From: Streptomyces chartreusis
GTDB taxonomy: Bacteria; Actinomycetota; Actinomycetes; Streptomycetales; Streptomycetaceae
Length of the DNA: 64,000 bases
Assembly: GCF_008704715.1 (NCBI RefSeq)
Contig: NZ_CP023689.1
Span: forward strand, 2,294,001 to 2,358,000
Reading direction: 5' to 3'
A program made the translations under genes and the position numbers. Shown here piece by piece: positions 16,593 to 25,122 of the stretch (the first letter of the stretch is position 1; each line of letters begins with the position of its first letter). The notes beneath the pieces were generated by a model that saw only the letters and a program-made list of their open reading frames with translations, had not been told where the DNA came from and did not search any database.

Positions 16593-16725
16593 TATCAGTG
16601 TATGGGTCCAGGGGGAACGGGCAACCGGCTGCCGACCGGTGTCACGCGGCCCCCACAGCGCGTGTCCGACGCGCAGTACGCCGCCGTGTGCGCGGCAAGT
16701 CCAACACCCTTTGAGGGGCGCAGCC

Positions 16726-17676
16726 ATGTCCGATGCGCAGTCATATCTCCGCGCCACTTCCGCCGACTACAGCCGCTGGTGCGGCGCCATGGAAGTGCAC
16801 CGCCGACTCCTCACCGTGAATCCGGAGTACGCCGGCAATCGTGCCGTGATCGAGAACACCGCGTTCAGCTACGAGACACAGCGCCGCGAGGCCGCCCGTC
16901 AGGGCGTCATCGACGTTCCCGTAGTCGTGCACGTGGTGCACAACACCCCCGAGCAGAATATCGACGACGCCCAGATCAACAGTCAGATCGACGTTCTCAA
17001 CCAGGACTTCCGGGCGGCCAACGCCGATGTGAACCAAGTGCCCCCGGTGTGGCGGGACCTGGTGGCCGACGCACGTCTCCAGTTCCATCTCGCCCGGACC
17101 GATCCGCTGGGCCGGACCACCGACGGCATCACCCGGACCCAGACCTCGGTCACGGACTGGGACACGGACGATCTGGTCAAGTTCAGCCTGAGCGGAGGAC
17201 GTGACGCCTGGCCCGCGGACGTCTACCTGAACGTCTGGGTCTGCCGGCTGCGCGGCGGACTGCTGGGCTACGCCCAGTTCCCGGGTGGCGCCGCGTCCAC
17301 GGACGGCGTCGTCATCACACACAGCGCCTTCGGCACGCGTGGCACGGCCCGCGCGCCCTTCGACGGCGGCCGCACGGCCGTGCACGAGATCGGCCACTGG
17401 CTCAATCTGCGCCACATCTGGGGTGACGACGACGAGGGGTGCAGCGGCAGCGACTTCGTGGCGGACACGCCCAACCAGGCCGGGCCGAACCTCGGTTCAC
17501 CGAGCTTCCCCACCGCCACGTGCGGCAACGCCCCGAACGGCGACATGTTCATGAACTACATGGACTACACCGACGACGCCGCGATGTTCATGTTCACCAA
17601 GGGCCAGGCCGCCCGGATGGACGCCACTCTCGACAACGCGCGTCTGCCCCTCAGCCGACAGGCCGTCACGGTGTGA
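16726..17676 (+). CDS. M43-type zinc metalloprotease without signal peptide
   Basis: This 316-residue protein has the zinc motif H220-E-I-G-H224-WLNLR-H230 followed by WGDDDEGC and the Met-turn MNYMDY, the pattern of M43 (cytophagalysin/pappalysin-like) metalloproteases. Upstream are [19 protein letters not shown] strands seen in this family. ATG 16726 follows TTGAGGGG and begins [12 protein letters not shown], a polar N-terminus with no signal peptide. Family members are mostly secreted, so either export is non-classical or the enzyme acts inside the cell. Cysteines at about positions 22, 191, 240 and 265 could still form disulfides. Confidence 0.88.
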   Translation: MSDAQSYLRATSADYSRWCGAMEVHRRLLTVNPEYAGNRAVIENTAFSYETQRREAARQGVIDVPVVVHVVHNTPEQNIDDAQINSQIDVLNQDFRAANADVNQVPPVWRDLVADARLQFHLARTDPLGRTTDGITRTQTSVTDWDTDDLVKFSLSGGRDAWPADVYLNVWVCRLRGGLLGYAQFPGGAASTDGVVITHSAFGTRGTARAPFDGGRTAVHEIGHWLNLRHIWGDDDEGCSGSDFVADTPNQAGPNLGSPSFPTATCGNAPNGDMFMNYMDYTDDAAMFMFTKGQAARMDATLDNARLPLSRQAVTV

Positions 17677-17695
17677 CGGACCTCCGTTCCCATGT

Positions 17696-17725
17696 GATGG
17701 CCGCCCCCGCAGTGGGACGGCCATC
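17696..17725. terminator. Terminator between metalloprotease and glycosyltransferase
   Basis: GATGGCCG at 17696-17703 pairs with CGGCCATC at 17718-17725 over a 14-base loop, between two convergent genes. It probably serves both. Confidence 0.7.
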
Positions 17726-17742
17726 GCGACGCCGTTCCCGGA

Positions 17743-18945
17743 CTAGCCCCGCCGAGCGTGCAATTCGGCCTCGATCAGGTCGGCCGCCCGCCGAGTGCCG
17801 CCCTCCTCGGACATCTGGGCCTGGAGGGTCTTCAGGCGTTGGGCGACCTCCGGGTCGGTGGTGAGGGTGAGGGCCGTTTCGCGGAGCGTTTCGGCTGTGG
17901 CCTTCTCGGTCGGGATGTGGTGGGCGACGCCGAGGGACTGGAGCATGTCGGCGTTGCCGAACTGGTCGACCGCCTGGGGGACGGCGATCATCGGGGTGGC
18001 CGTGGCCAGGCCCTCCTGGCTGCCGCCGGCGCCCGCGTGGGTGACGAACAGGTCGGCCTGCTTGAGGATCGCCAACTGCGGCACCCAGTCGTGCACTTCG
18101 ACGTTGGGCGGGATGTCCCCGAGCTCGGCGGGGTCGACATGCCGGCCGACCTGGAGCACGAGGTGCCAGCCCGGCAGACCGGCGAAGGCGCGCACGCACT
18201 CCCGGTAGAACGCCGGCTGCTTGGTGAACGCCGATCCGAGGGAGACGAGCACGACCTTCTCGGCCGTCTCCGGCCGGCGCCACCCGCCCTCGGCGGTGCG
18301 GTCGCCCTGGCAGGCGCCGACGAAGGTGTGGACCGATTCGTCGACGCGGTCGGCGTTGGGCTGAAGGGCCCGCGGGATGAGGACCAGCGAGCGGTCGGGG
18401 CGGCCACCGAACGCATCGGGGTGCAGGGCGATGCCGTTCTCCTCCAGCCAGGCGTGGAAGCGGCGGTAGTACGCCTGCCCGCGCTCGGTCTTCTTCGGCT
18501 CCGCCCACATCGGCTCGGCGATCTCCTCCTCGTAGCCCTCCCAGGCGACGAGGTTCGGCGAGAGCGAGATCGCGGGCACACCCCAGCGGTGGGCGAGGAC
18601 GCGTGCCGGGTACGAGGTGATGTCCTGCAGGACGAGGTCCGGCTCGTCCCCGGCATACGCCTCGATCAGCTGCGGGAGCGCCTGGATCGCGTCGGCGAGG
18701 AACGGCTCGACGTTGTCCAGCAGGGTGCTCCCCCACGCCTCCGGGTCGGCGTCGGGGCCCGGCAGCGTGGAGTTCCACAGCTTCGGCTCGGCGCCGGTGG
18801 CGGCGACCTTCTCGGCGAAGACCGGCGGGATCGCGTAGGTGACCCGGTGCCCGCGCGCCACGAGCTCGCGGATCACTTCGAGGCTGGGGTTCACGTGGCC
18901 GTGCGCGGCGATGGAGAACATGGCGATGTGAGCGGGACTGGTCAT
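17743..18945 (-). CDS. mgt: Macrolide-inactivating glycosyltransferase (OleD/MgtA type)
   Basis: This 400-residue GT1/GT-B enzyme should transfer a sugar from UDP-glucose to a macrolide hydroxyl. The N-terminal [12 protein letters not shown] carries the catalytic His of the OleD group, and the C-terminal nucleotide-sugar motif reads [17 protein letters not shown] followed by [10 protein letters not shown]. The length is close to OleD. ATG 18945 fits the family start ([17 protein letters not shown]); the longer frame upstream runs into the erm gene. The gene follows erm by 44 bases on the same strand. An lrm-mgt pair of this kind is known in Streptomyces lividans, which supports a role in macrolide resistance or detoxification. 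Confidence 0.9.
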   Translation of the reverse strand: MTSPAHIAMFSIAAHGHVNPSLEVIRELVARGHRVTYAIPPVFAEKVAATGAEPKLWNSTLPGPDADPEAWGSTLLDNVEPFLADAIQALPQLIEAYAGDEPDLVLQDITSYPARVLAHRWGVPAISLSPNLVAWEGYEEEIAEPMWAEPKKTERGQAYYRRFHAWLEENGIALHPDAFGGRPDRSLVLIPRALQPNADRVDESVHTFVGACQGDRTAEGGWRRPETAEKVVLVSLGSAFTKQPAFYRECVRAFAGLPGWHLVLQVGRHVDPAELGDIPPNVEVHDWVPQLAILKQADLFVTHAGAGGSQEGLATATPMIAVPQAVDQFGNADMLQSLGVAHHIPTEKATAETLRETALTLTTDPEVAQRLKTLQAQMSEEGGTRRAADLIEAELHARRG

Positions 18946-18960
18946 GACCCTGACGCTAAT

Positions 18961-18977
18961 CGAGACGATACGTCTCG
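18961..18977 (-). promoter_or_regulatory. Palindrome CGAGACG-ATA-CGTCTCG over the mgt promoter
   Basis: A perfect 7-bp inverted repeat fills the 44-base gap between erm and mgt. On the mgt strand TTGCAC (18982-18977) abuts it as a -35, and TTAGCG lies 17 bases further on near a -10 position, so the dyad occupies the spacer. A TetR-type repressor would fit. The predicted transcript would start within a few bases of the ATG. No regulator gene adjoins. Confidence 0.55.
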
Positions 18978-18989
18978 TGCAACTCGCTT

Positions 18990-19778
18990 TCATGTCGCCG
19001 GCACCCCCAGCACCTCGTGCAGCGTCAGCCAAGCCCCCGGCGGCACCTCGCCCACGAGGGCCCTCGTGTCGAGGCGGGCCGCGCGGAACGCCGCGTCGAC
19101 CCGCCGCCTCGGGTGCGCCCGGCACAGCGACGCGTGCAGCGAGCCGCCGACCCCGGAGAAGCCCAGCTCGACCAGGCGCCGCCAGCCGTCCTGCGCGCCG
19201 GCGCCCAGCAGCGGCGTGCGCCGCCGTTCGATCCGTACGATCCCGGCGTCCACCCGAGGTACCGGCCGGAAGCTGTGCCGCCCGACCCGGCCCACCAGCC
19301 GCCACTCGTGACGCGGCCAGGTCAGGATCGTCAGCCGGGTCCAGCTGCCGTAGTCGCCCGTGCGCTTGCGGGCGTACTCAAGCTGGGTCAGGAGCGTGGC
19401 GTCGGTGAGTGCGGGCGCGTGCAGGCACCAGTCGACGATGGCGGCGGTGCGGGAGAAGGGGACGTTCCCGGCGACGGAGAACGGTGTGCGCGGGGGCCGT
19501 GCCGTGAGGAAGTCCTCGCCCACGACGCGGACCTGCGGCGTGTCGGAGAAGCGCGAGCGCAGCGCGGCAACGAGGCGTGGGTCGATCTCGTAGGCGAGTA
19601 GGCGTCGGCAGTGCGGGGCGAGCTGCTCGGTCAACGCGCCTTTTCCGGCGCCGACTTCGAGCAGCAGGGGTGCCTCGCGTCCGAGTGGCACGGCGAGGCG
19701 GGCGAGTCGTCCGGCGGCCGTGCGGTCGGCGAGGAAGTTCTGGGAGAGCGCGCGGGATACGCGGGTGGGGCGGGCCAT
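18990..19778 (-). CDS. erm: 23S rRNA (adenine) N6-methyltransferase, Erm/Lrm type
   Basis: This 262-residue methyltransferase modifies A2058 (E. coli numbering) of 23S rRNA and so confers macrolide/lincosamide resistance. Motifs: [15 protein letters not shown] at the N-terminus, SAM-binding [13 protein letters not shown] (about 39-51), YEIDP (motif II) and the catalytic NVPFSRT (about 104-110). The length fits the actinomycete Erm(O)/Lrm group. ATG 19778 has an AAGGA RBS seven to nine bases upstream, which lies in the hairpin described at 19788-19845. It precedes mgt on the same strand, making a two-step resistance pair. Confidence 0.93.
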   Translation of the reverse strand: MARPTRVSRALSQNFLADRTAAGRLARLAVPLGREAPLLLEVGAGKGALTEQLAPHCRRLLAYEIDPRLVAALRSRFSDTPQVRVVGEDFLTARPPRTPFSVAGNVPFSRTAAIVDWCLHAPALTDATLLTQLEYARKRTGDYGSWTRLTILTWPRHEWRLVGRVGRHSFRPVPRVDAGIVRIERRRTPLLGAGAQDGWRRLVELGFSGVGGSLHASLCRAHPRRRVDAAFRAARLDTRALVGEVPPGAWLTLHEVLGVPAT

Positions 19779-19787
19779 GGCCTGCGG

Positions 19788-19845
19788 TCCTTGTCTTCCG
19801 TGGAGAGGGAGAAGGGCAGACGAAGGCCCTGACCGGAAGACAGGA
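19788..19845 (-). promoter_or_regulatory. Stem-loop that sequesters the erm ribosome binding site
   Basis: On the erm strand TCCTGTCTTCCG (19845-19834) pairs with CGGAAGACAAGGA (19800-19788) with a single bulged A. AAGGA is the erm Shine-Dalgarno sequence. An inner 5-bp stem AGGGC/GCCCT lies in the loop. The structure lies between the leader ORF stop and the erm ATG, as expected for translational attenuation. Confidence 0.6.
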
Positions 19846-19876
19846 GAAAAGGAGGGAGAAGCGGGTCCGCGTGGAA

Positions 19877-19993
19877 TCAGCGGACGGTGTGGCTCCCCGG
19901 GCCGGTCAGGGCTCCGGGGCCGCGGCGCATCCGTACGGAGTGCGCAGCGCCCCGGCCGAGACCGGTGCTGGTGATCGCATTGTTCGCTGCCAC
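19877..19993 (-). CDS. Leader peptide upstream of erm (38 aa)
   Basis: A 38-codon ORF runs from GTG 19993 to TGA 19879-19877, ending 98 bases before the erm ATG. It encodes an Arg/Gly/Ser-rich peptide (begins VAANNAITSTG, ends GPGSHTVR). A -10 candidate TAACGT ends seven bases before the GTG, so the transcript may start exactly at the GTG (leaderless). Leader peptides that stall ribosomes under macrolides are the standard erm control device. No stall motif is proven here. Confidence 0.6.
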   Translation of the reverse strand: MAANNAITSTGLGRGAAHSVRMRRGPGALTGPGSHTVR

Positions 19994-20000
19994 GGACCGC

Positions 20001-20038
20001 ACGTTAGGCGGGGCCGGGCGGCGCCTACAACCGAATTA
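20001..20038 (-). promoter_or_regulatory. Candidate WhiB7-type promoter of the erm leader transcript
   Basis: Reading the minus strand: AT-rich TAATT (20038-20034), then CGG, -35 TTGTAG (20030-20025), an 18-base spacer and -10 TAACGT (20006-20001). An AT-rich block three bases before the -35 is the known mark of WhiB7/WblC-dependent resistance promoters. The site begins two bases after the stop of the sugar-binding protein gene. Confidence 0.5.
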
Positions 20039-20040
20039 CC

Positions 20041-21321
20041 TCAGCGCTGGTAGCGGGCGAGTACGAGATTGCCGTCCTCCTCCAGCCGATCGCGCAGTTC
20101 GTCGAGGCCGATGGCCCCGCTGTAGTACTCCTGGAAGGCCGGCGTGGCGATCTTGTCCTTCCACTCCGGGTAGCCGCGTACCGACTGTGCGGGCGCCGAG
20201 CGCAGATGTGTAGCGAGGGCGGTGCCGGTGGCCCAGTCGTTCTCGGTGGTGTGCAGGGCCGGGTCCTTCAGGGCCTCCGTGCCGGTGGGGAGCATCCAGT
20301 CGCCCAGGGCCAGCCGCACCATGTTGTCGGGGCGCAGCAGGAAGTCGATGAACTCTGCCGCCTCCCGTTTGTGCGGGCTGTCCTCGGCGATGGACAGGGT
20401 CTGCGGACTGACGCCCTGGGTGAGCCCGTCGGCGCCGGCCGGGGCGGGCAGCACCTGCCAGTCGAAGCCCTTGGGGGCCTGCTGCACGATCTGCTGCCGG
20501 TAGGAGAAGCCGAGCGGGACCATCGCGTACCGGCCGCCGAAGAAGCCTGGCAGGGTGTCCGAGCCGCCGCTGCCCAGGGTCGTCGGGGAGGCGCTGCGGT
20601 CGGCGTTGACCTGGTCGTGGACGGTGCGCGGCATGACCTCGTCGTCCGCGCCGAAGCGCACGGTCACCTTGCCGTCGGCGTCCCGGTGGAAGAGCCGTCC
20701 GCCGGACGACAGCGACAGATTGAGCGTGGCGGAGACAGGCTCCTTGAGCGGCCAGGCCACGCCGTACCTGCCGTCCCCGCTGAGCCGCTCGGTGATCGCC
20801 CGGAACTCCGCCCAGCTCCACGGCCGTTCAGGGGTCGGAATGCGTACGCCCGCCTGCTTCAGCCACTTCGCGTTGGCGACGAGCACCCGCGGCTCCTGGA
20901 GGAACGGCACGCCGTAGATCCCGTCCCCGAAGGTCGCGGTCTCCCAACTGCGCTGCGGGATGTCGGACTTGAGCCGTGCGGGCAGCAGGTCGGTCAGATC
21001 GGCGAGGTAGCCGCCGTACGCGAAGTCCGCGAGGTCGTCCGAGGCGTCATGGATGATGTCCGGGGCCTCACCGCCCTCGAAGGAGGTGAGCAGCTGGTCG
21101 TGGACGCCGTCCCAGCTGCCCTGCACATACTCGACCTTGACGTCCGGATGGCTCGCGTTCCACTCCTTCACGAGCTCCTCGTTGGCCTGGACGGACTCCT
21201 CCTGCCAGGCCAGGGACTGGAAGCGCAGGGTGATACGGCCACCGGCAAAGTCGCCGCCGTCGCTGCAACCGGCGAGCAGCAGCACCAGGGCCAGGCAGCC
21301 CAACAGCAGTCTCGTTCGCAT
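20041..21321 (-). CDS. Carbohydrate ABC transporter, solute-binding lipoprotein
   Basis: This 426-residue family-1 extracellular solute-binding protein has a signal peptide with lipobox LLAGC (C19). Typical segments follow: LRFQSLAW, EELVKEWNASHPDVKVEYVQ, APDIIHDASDDL, and GRYAMVPLGFSYRQQI near the ligand cleft. The frame stays open upstream into the permease; the real start is ATG 21321, which overlaps the permease stop (ATGA). It should capture an oligosaccharide or sugar outside the membrane. The ligand cannot be read. Confidence 0.9.
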   Translation of the reverse strand: MRTRLLLGCLALVLLLAGCSDGGDFAGGRITLRFQSLAWQEESVQANEELVKEWNASHPDVKVEYVQGSWDGVHDQLLTSFEGGEAPDIIHDASDDLADFAYGGYLADLTDLLPARLKSDIPQRSWETATFGDGIYGVPFLQEPRVLVANAKWLKQAGVRIPTPERPWSWAEFRAITERLSGDGRYGVAWPLKEPVSATLNLSLSSGGRLFHRDADGKVTVRFGADDEVMPRTVHDQVNADRSASPTTLGSGGSDTLPGFFGGRYAMVPLGFSYRQQIVQQAPKGFDWQVLPAPAGADGLTQGVSPQTLSIAEDSPHKREAAEFIDFLLRPDNMVRLALGDWMLPTGTEALKDPALHTTENDWATGTALATHLRSAPAQSVRGYPEWKDKIATPAFQEYYSGAIGLDELRDRLEEDGNLVLARYQR

Positions 21322-22154
21322 CAGTTCTTCACCGCCCCGGTGAGCATGCCGCCCGTGATCCGTCGCTGGATGAGCGCGAACACGACCAGCGAGGGCAGCG
21401 TCGCGAGGAACGCGGCGGCGGCCAGCGGGCCGAGGTCGGCGACGCCCTCCGCGCCGATGAAGTGCGTGAGGATCACCGGCAGGGTCTGTTTCTCCGGGGT
21501 CTTCAGCAGGACGAGGGCGAAGAAGAACTCGTTCCACGCCGTGACGAACGCGAACATCGCCGTCGCCACGATCCCGGGCGCCAGCAGCGGCGCGGTCACC
21601 GAGACCAGGGTCCTCAGCCGTCCGGCCCCGTCGACCGCCGCCGCCTCCTCCAGCTCGGGCGGCACCGCGCGGACGTAGCCGACGAGCATCCACAGCGCGA
21701 ACGGCAGTGCCCACACCACGTACACCGTGATCAGCCCGGGCATGGAGTTGATCAGTCGCAGGTTCTTCAGCACCAGGAACAGCGGGATGATCACCAGGAC
21801 CAGCGGGAACGCCTGGCTGACGATTACCCAGCCGGTCGCCGCCCGGGCTAGCCGGGTGCGGTGGCGGGCCATGACGTACGCCATCGGGGTAGCGAGCAGC
21901 ACGGCGACGAGGGCGGCGCCGAGCGCGGCGATCAGGGAGTTGAGGGCGGCGTGCAGCAGGGGCTGTTCGTCGAAGGCCTGGCGGAAGTTGGCGAGGGTGG
22001 GGTCCCTCGGGATCCAGGTGGGATGCAGACTGCCCAGCTCCCGCGGCGGCTTGAAGGCGGTCGAGATCAGCCACAGGAAGGGGAACGCCAGGAACACGAG
22101 GTACGCCAGCAGGGCCACGTACTGCCCGGCTCGGGCGGTTCGGCCGGTCCTCAT
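21321..22154 (-). CDS. Carbohydrate ABC transporter permease (MalG type)
   Basis: This 277-residue membrane protein has about six TM segments and the EAA loop PPELEEAAAVDGAGRLRTLVSV with the sugar-permease consensus. ATG 22154 overlaps the stop of the upstream permease (ATGA), with GGAGG before it. It pairs with the other permease to form the channel. Confidence 0.92.
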   Translation of the reverse strand: MRTGRTARAGQYVALLAYLVFLAFPFLWLISTAFKPPRELGSLHPTWIPRDPTLANFRQAFDEQPLLHAALNSLIAALGAALVAVLLATPMAYVMARHRTRLARAATGWVIVSQAFPLVLVIIPLFLVLKNLRLINSMPGLITVYVVWALPFALWMLVGYVRAVPPELEEAAAVDGAGRLRTLVSVTAPLLAPGIVATAMFAFVTAWNEFFFALVLLKTPEKQTLPVILTHFIGAEGVADLGPLAAAAFLATLPSLVVFALIQRRITGGMLTGAVKN

Positions 22155-23086
22155 GCCTCGTCGCCTCCCCTCAGCCGGCCGACGAGGAAGAGCGCGAGGA
22201 GTATCGAGATCAGCGCGACCATCACGCATCCCATCGCCGCCGCGTAGCCGAACTGCCCGTAGCGGAAGGCCTCTTCGTAGGCGAAGAGCATCGGCAGGCG
22301 GGTGCGGCCGCCGGGGCCGCCGCTGGTCAGGACGTAGACCAGGGCGAAGGAGTTGAAGTTCCAGATGAGGTTGAGTGCCGTGATGGACAGGGCGACGGGC
22401 CGCAGGGCGGGCCAGGTGACGGTGCGGAAGCGGCGCCAGGCGCCGGCGCCGTCCACGGCCGCCGCCTCGTGCAGTTCGCGCGGGGTGTTCTGCAGGCCCG
22501 CGAGCAGGGCGACCGTCGTGGTCGGCAGGCCCGCCCAGATGCCCACGACGACGACGGCCGGCAGTGCGGTGCCGAGCCCGCTCAGCCAGTCGCGGCCGTC
22601 ACCGAGGCCGAGGTCGCGGATCGTCTCGTTGAGGATGCCCGCGTCGGGGTTGTAGACCAGCCGCCACATGACACCTACGACGACCTCGGGCATGGCCCAC
22701 GGGACGATCGCGAGGGCCCGGGCGAGCCAGCGCAGGCGCAGGTCCTCGTTGAGCAGGAGGGCGAGGCCGAGCGCCAGCAGGAACTGCGGGACGGTGACGC
22801 CGACCGCCCAGACCAGGCCGATCCGGAACGACTCCCAGAACAGCGTGTCGTGCAGCAGGTCCGTGAAGTTGAGCGTGCCGATCCACTGGGTGGGCCGGGT
22901 CCGTCCGGACTGGGCGTCGGTGAGGGACAGCGCGATGCCGTACAGCAGCGGACCGACGCTCAGGACCAGGATGGGGATCAGCGCGGGCAGGACGAGGAAC
23001 CAGGCGCCGCGGTCCATGACACCGCGCCGCTCCTTGCCGCCCGGCGCAGGTCTCACCGCCTTCTGCGCCTCGGTCACCGATGTCAC
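22151..23086 (-). CDS. Carbohydrate ABC transporter permease (MalF type)
   Basis: This 311-residue permease has six TM segments, the first at about residues 30-52, and the EAA loop TPRELHEAAAVDGAGAWRRFRTVTWP. GTG 23086 follows AAAGGGG. It is the first gene of a three-gene operon without an ATPase, so the shared MsiK-type ATPase known in Streptomyces probably energises it. No LacI or ROK regulator adjoins, and no clear operator was found in the 169-base divergent gap. Confidence 0.92.
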   Translation of the reverse strand: MTSVTEAQKAVRPAPGGKERRGVMDRGAWFLVLPALIPILVLSVGPLLYGIALSLTDAQSGRTRPTQWIGTLNFTDLLHDTLFWESFRIGLVWAVGVTVPQFLLALGLALLLNEDLRLRWLARALAIVPWAMPEVVVGVMWRLVYNPDAGILNETIRDLGLGDGRDWLSGLGTALPAVVVVGIWAGLPTTTVALLAGLQNTPRELHEAAAVDGAGAWRRFRTVTWPALRPVALSITALNLIWNFNSFALVYVLTSGGPGGRTRLPMLFAYEEAFRYGQFGYAAAMGCVMVALISILLALFLVGRLRGGDEA

Positions 23087-23255
23087 GGAATCAGCCCCTT
23101 TGTGCGGCTCGGGTGGGCCCCGTCATGGTCGTGAAGGCGCCGTACCCCGTCAAGGCCGCGCGCACGCGGTCCGACCTGTGGAAATGCGAGACTGAGCGCG
23201 GATGGCGGGAATCCGACGCCGATCCCGGCGGCGGACGAACACACGGAGGCGGACG

Positions 23256-24119
23256 ATGGACGAGGCACGGGCGCGGGACGTACTGGCCGCGGCGGACGTA
23301 CTGCCCGGGCCGGCGCGGGACGCCCGGCTGCTCGCCCTGGGCGAGAACGCGGTCTTCGCCGCCGGTGACCTGGCCGTCAAGGTGGGCCGTGACGCCGAAC
23401 TCCTCGACCGGGCGCGGCGCGAGCTCGACATCGCCGTGTGGCTGGCGGAGGCGGGCGTGCCTGCGGTGCGGGCCGCCGAGCCGAAGGCGCTTCTGGTCCA
23501 AGGCCATCCGGTGACCGTGTGGCACCGGCTGCCGGATCCCGTACGGCCCGCCGGGCCACGGGATTTGGCCGAACTGCTACGGGTCGTGCACGCCCTGTCC
23601 GCGCCTTCCTTCACCCTGCCGCCACGTGAGTTGCTCGGCGGGGTGGAGCGTTGGCTGCGGCTCGCCGGTGACGCGATCGATCCGGCGGACGCGGCGTATC
23701 TGCGGGAGCGGCGGGACGGTTTCGCGGCCGCCGCGGCGGGGCTGACGCCTCATGTGGCGCCGGGGCCGATCCACGGGGACGCGCTGCCGCGCAATGTCCA
23801 TGTGGGGGCGGACGGGCCGGTGCTGGTCGACCTGGAGACCTTCGCCTTCGATCTGCGCGAGCACGACCTGGTGGTCATGGCGCTCTCCCGGGACCGGTAC
23901 GGGATGCCGGCCGCCGACTACCGGTCGTTCGTCGAGACGTACGGCTGGGACGTGCGCGAGTGGGAGGGCTGCTCGGTGCTGCGCGGGGCGCGGGAGACGG
24001 CGAGCTGCGCGTGGGTGGCCCAGCACGCGCCGACGAACCCGAAGGCGCTGGCCGAGTTCGGACGACGGGTGGCCTCGCTGCGGGACGGGGACGAGACGGT
24101 GCGGTGGTATCCGTTCTGA
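23256..24119 (+). CDS. Aminoglycoside phosphotransferase-fold kinase
   Basis: This 287-residue APH-fold protein has the Brenner motif IHGDALPRNVHV with H173 and catalytic D175, and the metal-binding VDLE with D192. The N-lobe has LAVKVG for the ATP-binding lysine. ATG 23256 follows GGAGGCGG. The substrate is unknown; proteins of this class phosphorylate antibiotics, sugars or choline-like small molecules. It ends a few bases before the convergent LysR gene, with a small CGCCC/GGGCG hairpin at the junction. Confidence 0.82.
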   Translation: MDEARARDVLAAADVLPGPARDARLLALGENAVFAAGDLAVKVGRDAELLDRARRELDIAVWLAEAGVPAVRAAEPKALLVQGHPVTVWHRLPDPVRPAGPRDLAELLRVVHALSAPSFTLPPRELLGGVERWLRLAGDAIDPADAAYLRERRDGFAAAAAGLTPHVAPGPIHGDALPRNVHVGADGPVLVDLETFAFDLREHDLVVMALSRDRYGMPAADYRSFVETYGWDVREWEGCSVLRGARETASCAWVAQHAPTNPKALAEFGRRVASLRDGDETVRWYPF

Positions 24120-24128
24120 TCGCGCCCT

Positions 24129-25052
24129 TCAGGGCGTGACCCCACCCTCGGACAGCCGGCTCTGGATGTCGCTCGCGGCGTGGCGCAGCTCGGTCAGGAC
24201 CGTGCGGACCGCCGATCTGGCCGTGCGTTCCGGGCGGTAGAGCGCGTCGATGTGTCGTCTGGCCTGGACGCCGCTCAGTGGTCTCAGGGTCAGCGCCGGA
24301 TGCCGGGGCATCGTCCAGCGGGGCATCAGCGCGATGCCGCCTCCGGCCGCCACCACCTGCGCGACGACCGCGAACTCGTTGATGCGGTGCGCCAGATGCA
24401 GTCGCCGGCCGGCCGCCGCGGCGATCGCCTCGATGACCGCCAGCACCGGGAAGCCGTCGTGCACGGTGATCCACGACTCGTCCGCCACGTCGCGCGGGGT
24501 GACCCGGCGCTTCGCGGCAAGAGGGTGGTCGGCGGGCATGGCCACGTCCAGCGGCTCACGCAGCAGCGTCGTCGCGGCCACCGTGTCAGGCCAGGGCGGG
24601 GCATGGTCCAGCCGGTGGGCGAGGACGATGTCGTACTCCCGGGTGAGCCGCGGGAAGTCCTCCTGCGGCACGTCCTCGTCGACGAGCCTCGGTGCCGGTC
24701 TGCCCGCTCCGGCCAGCGCGCGGAGCAGCAGCGGGAAGAACGCGGTGCCCGCGCTGTGGAACGCCGCCACCGACACCTCGCCGTCCGGCCGCTGCACGAA
24801 CTCCTCGACGGCGTGCCGCGCCCGCGCGAGCGCCGTCTCGACCTCCACGGCCGCGCCCGCCAGCGCCTGCCCGGCGTCGGTGAGGACCAGGCGGCGTCCC
24901 TGCCGCTCGGTGAGCGGCACCGGGATCGACCGCTGGAGCAGCCGCAGCTGCTGGGAGATCGCCGACGGCGTCACGAGCAGCGCCTCGGCGACCGCCGTGA
25001 CACTTCCCAGTTCGCCGAGCTCCCGAAGGATCCGCAGCTGCCGTTCGTCCAT
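24129..25052 (-). CDS. LysR family transcriptional regulator
   Basis: This 307-residue protein has an N-terminal winged helix-turn-helix (SVTAVAEALLVTPSAISQQL, about 17-36) and a C-terminal periplasmic-binding-like effector domain. It is divergent from the EamA exporter gene, 70 bases away, which it very likely controls. The shared gap has AT-rich sequence with ATGATCGTTTTAGA near its centre. Confidence 0.9.
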   Translation of the reverse strand: MDERQLRILRELGELGSVTAVAEALLVTPSAISQQLRLLQRSIPVPLTERQGRRLVLTDAGQALAGAAVEVETALARARHAVEEFVQRPDGEVSVAAFHSAGTAFFPLLLRALAGAGRPAPRLVDEDVPQEDFPRLTREYDIVLAHRLDHAPPWPDTVAATTLLREPLDVAMPADHPLAAKRRVTPRDVADESWITVHDGFPVLAVIEAIAAAAGRRLHLAHRINEFAVVAQVVAAGGGIALMPRWTMPRHPALTLRPLSGVQARRHIDALYRPERTARSAVRTVLTELRHAASDIQSRLSEGGVTP

Positions 25053-25122
25053 CGCCTCAGTGTAGGCCGACGATGTAGGACTGCTAAATGATCGTTTTAG
25101 AAAGTGGTACTGGGCTTCAAGG

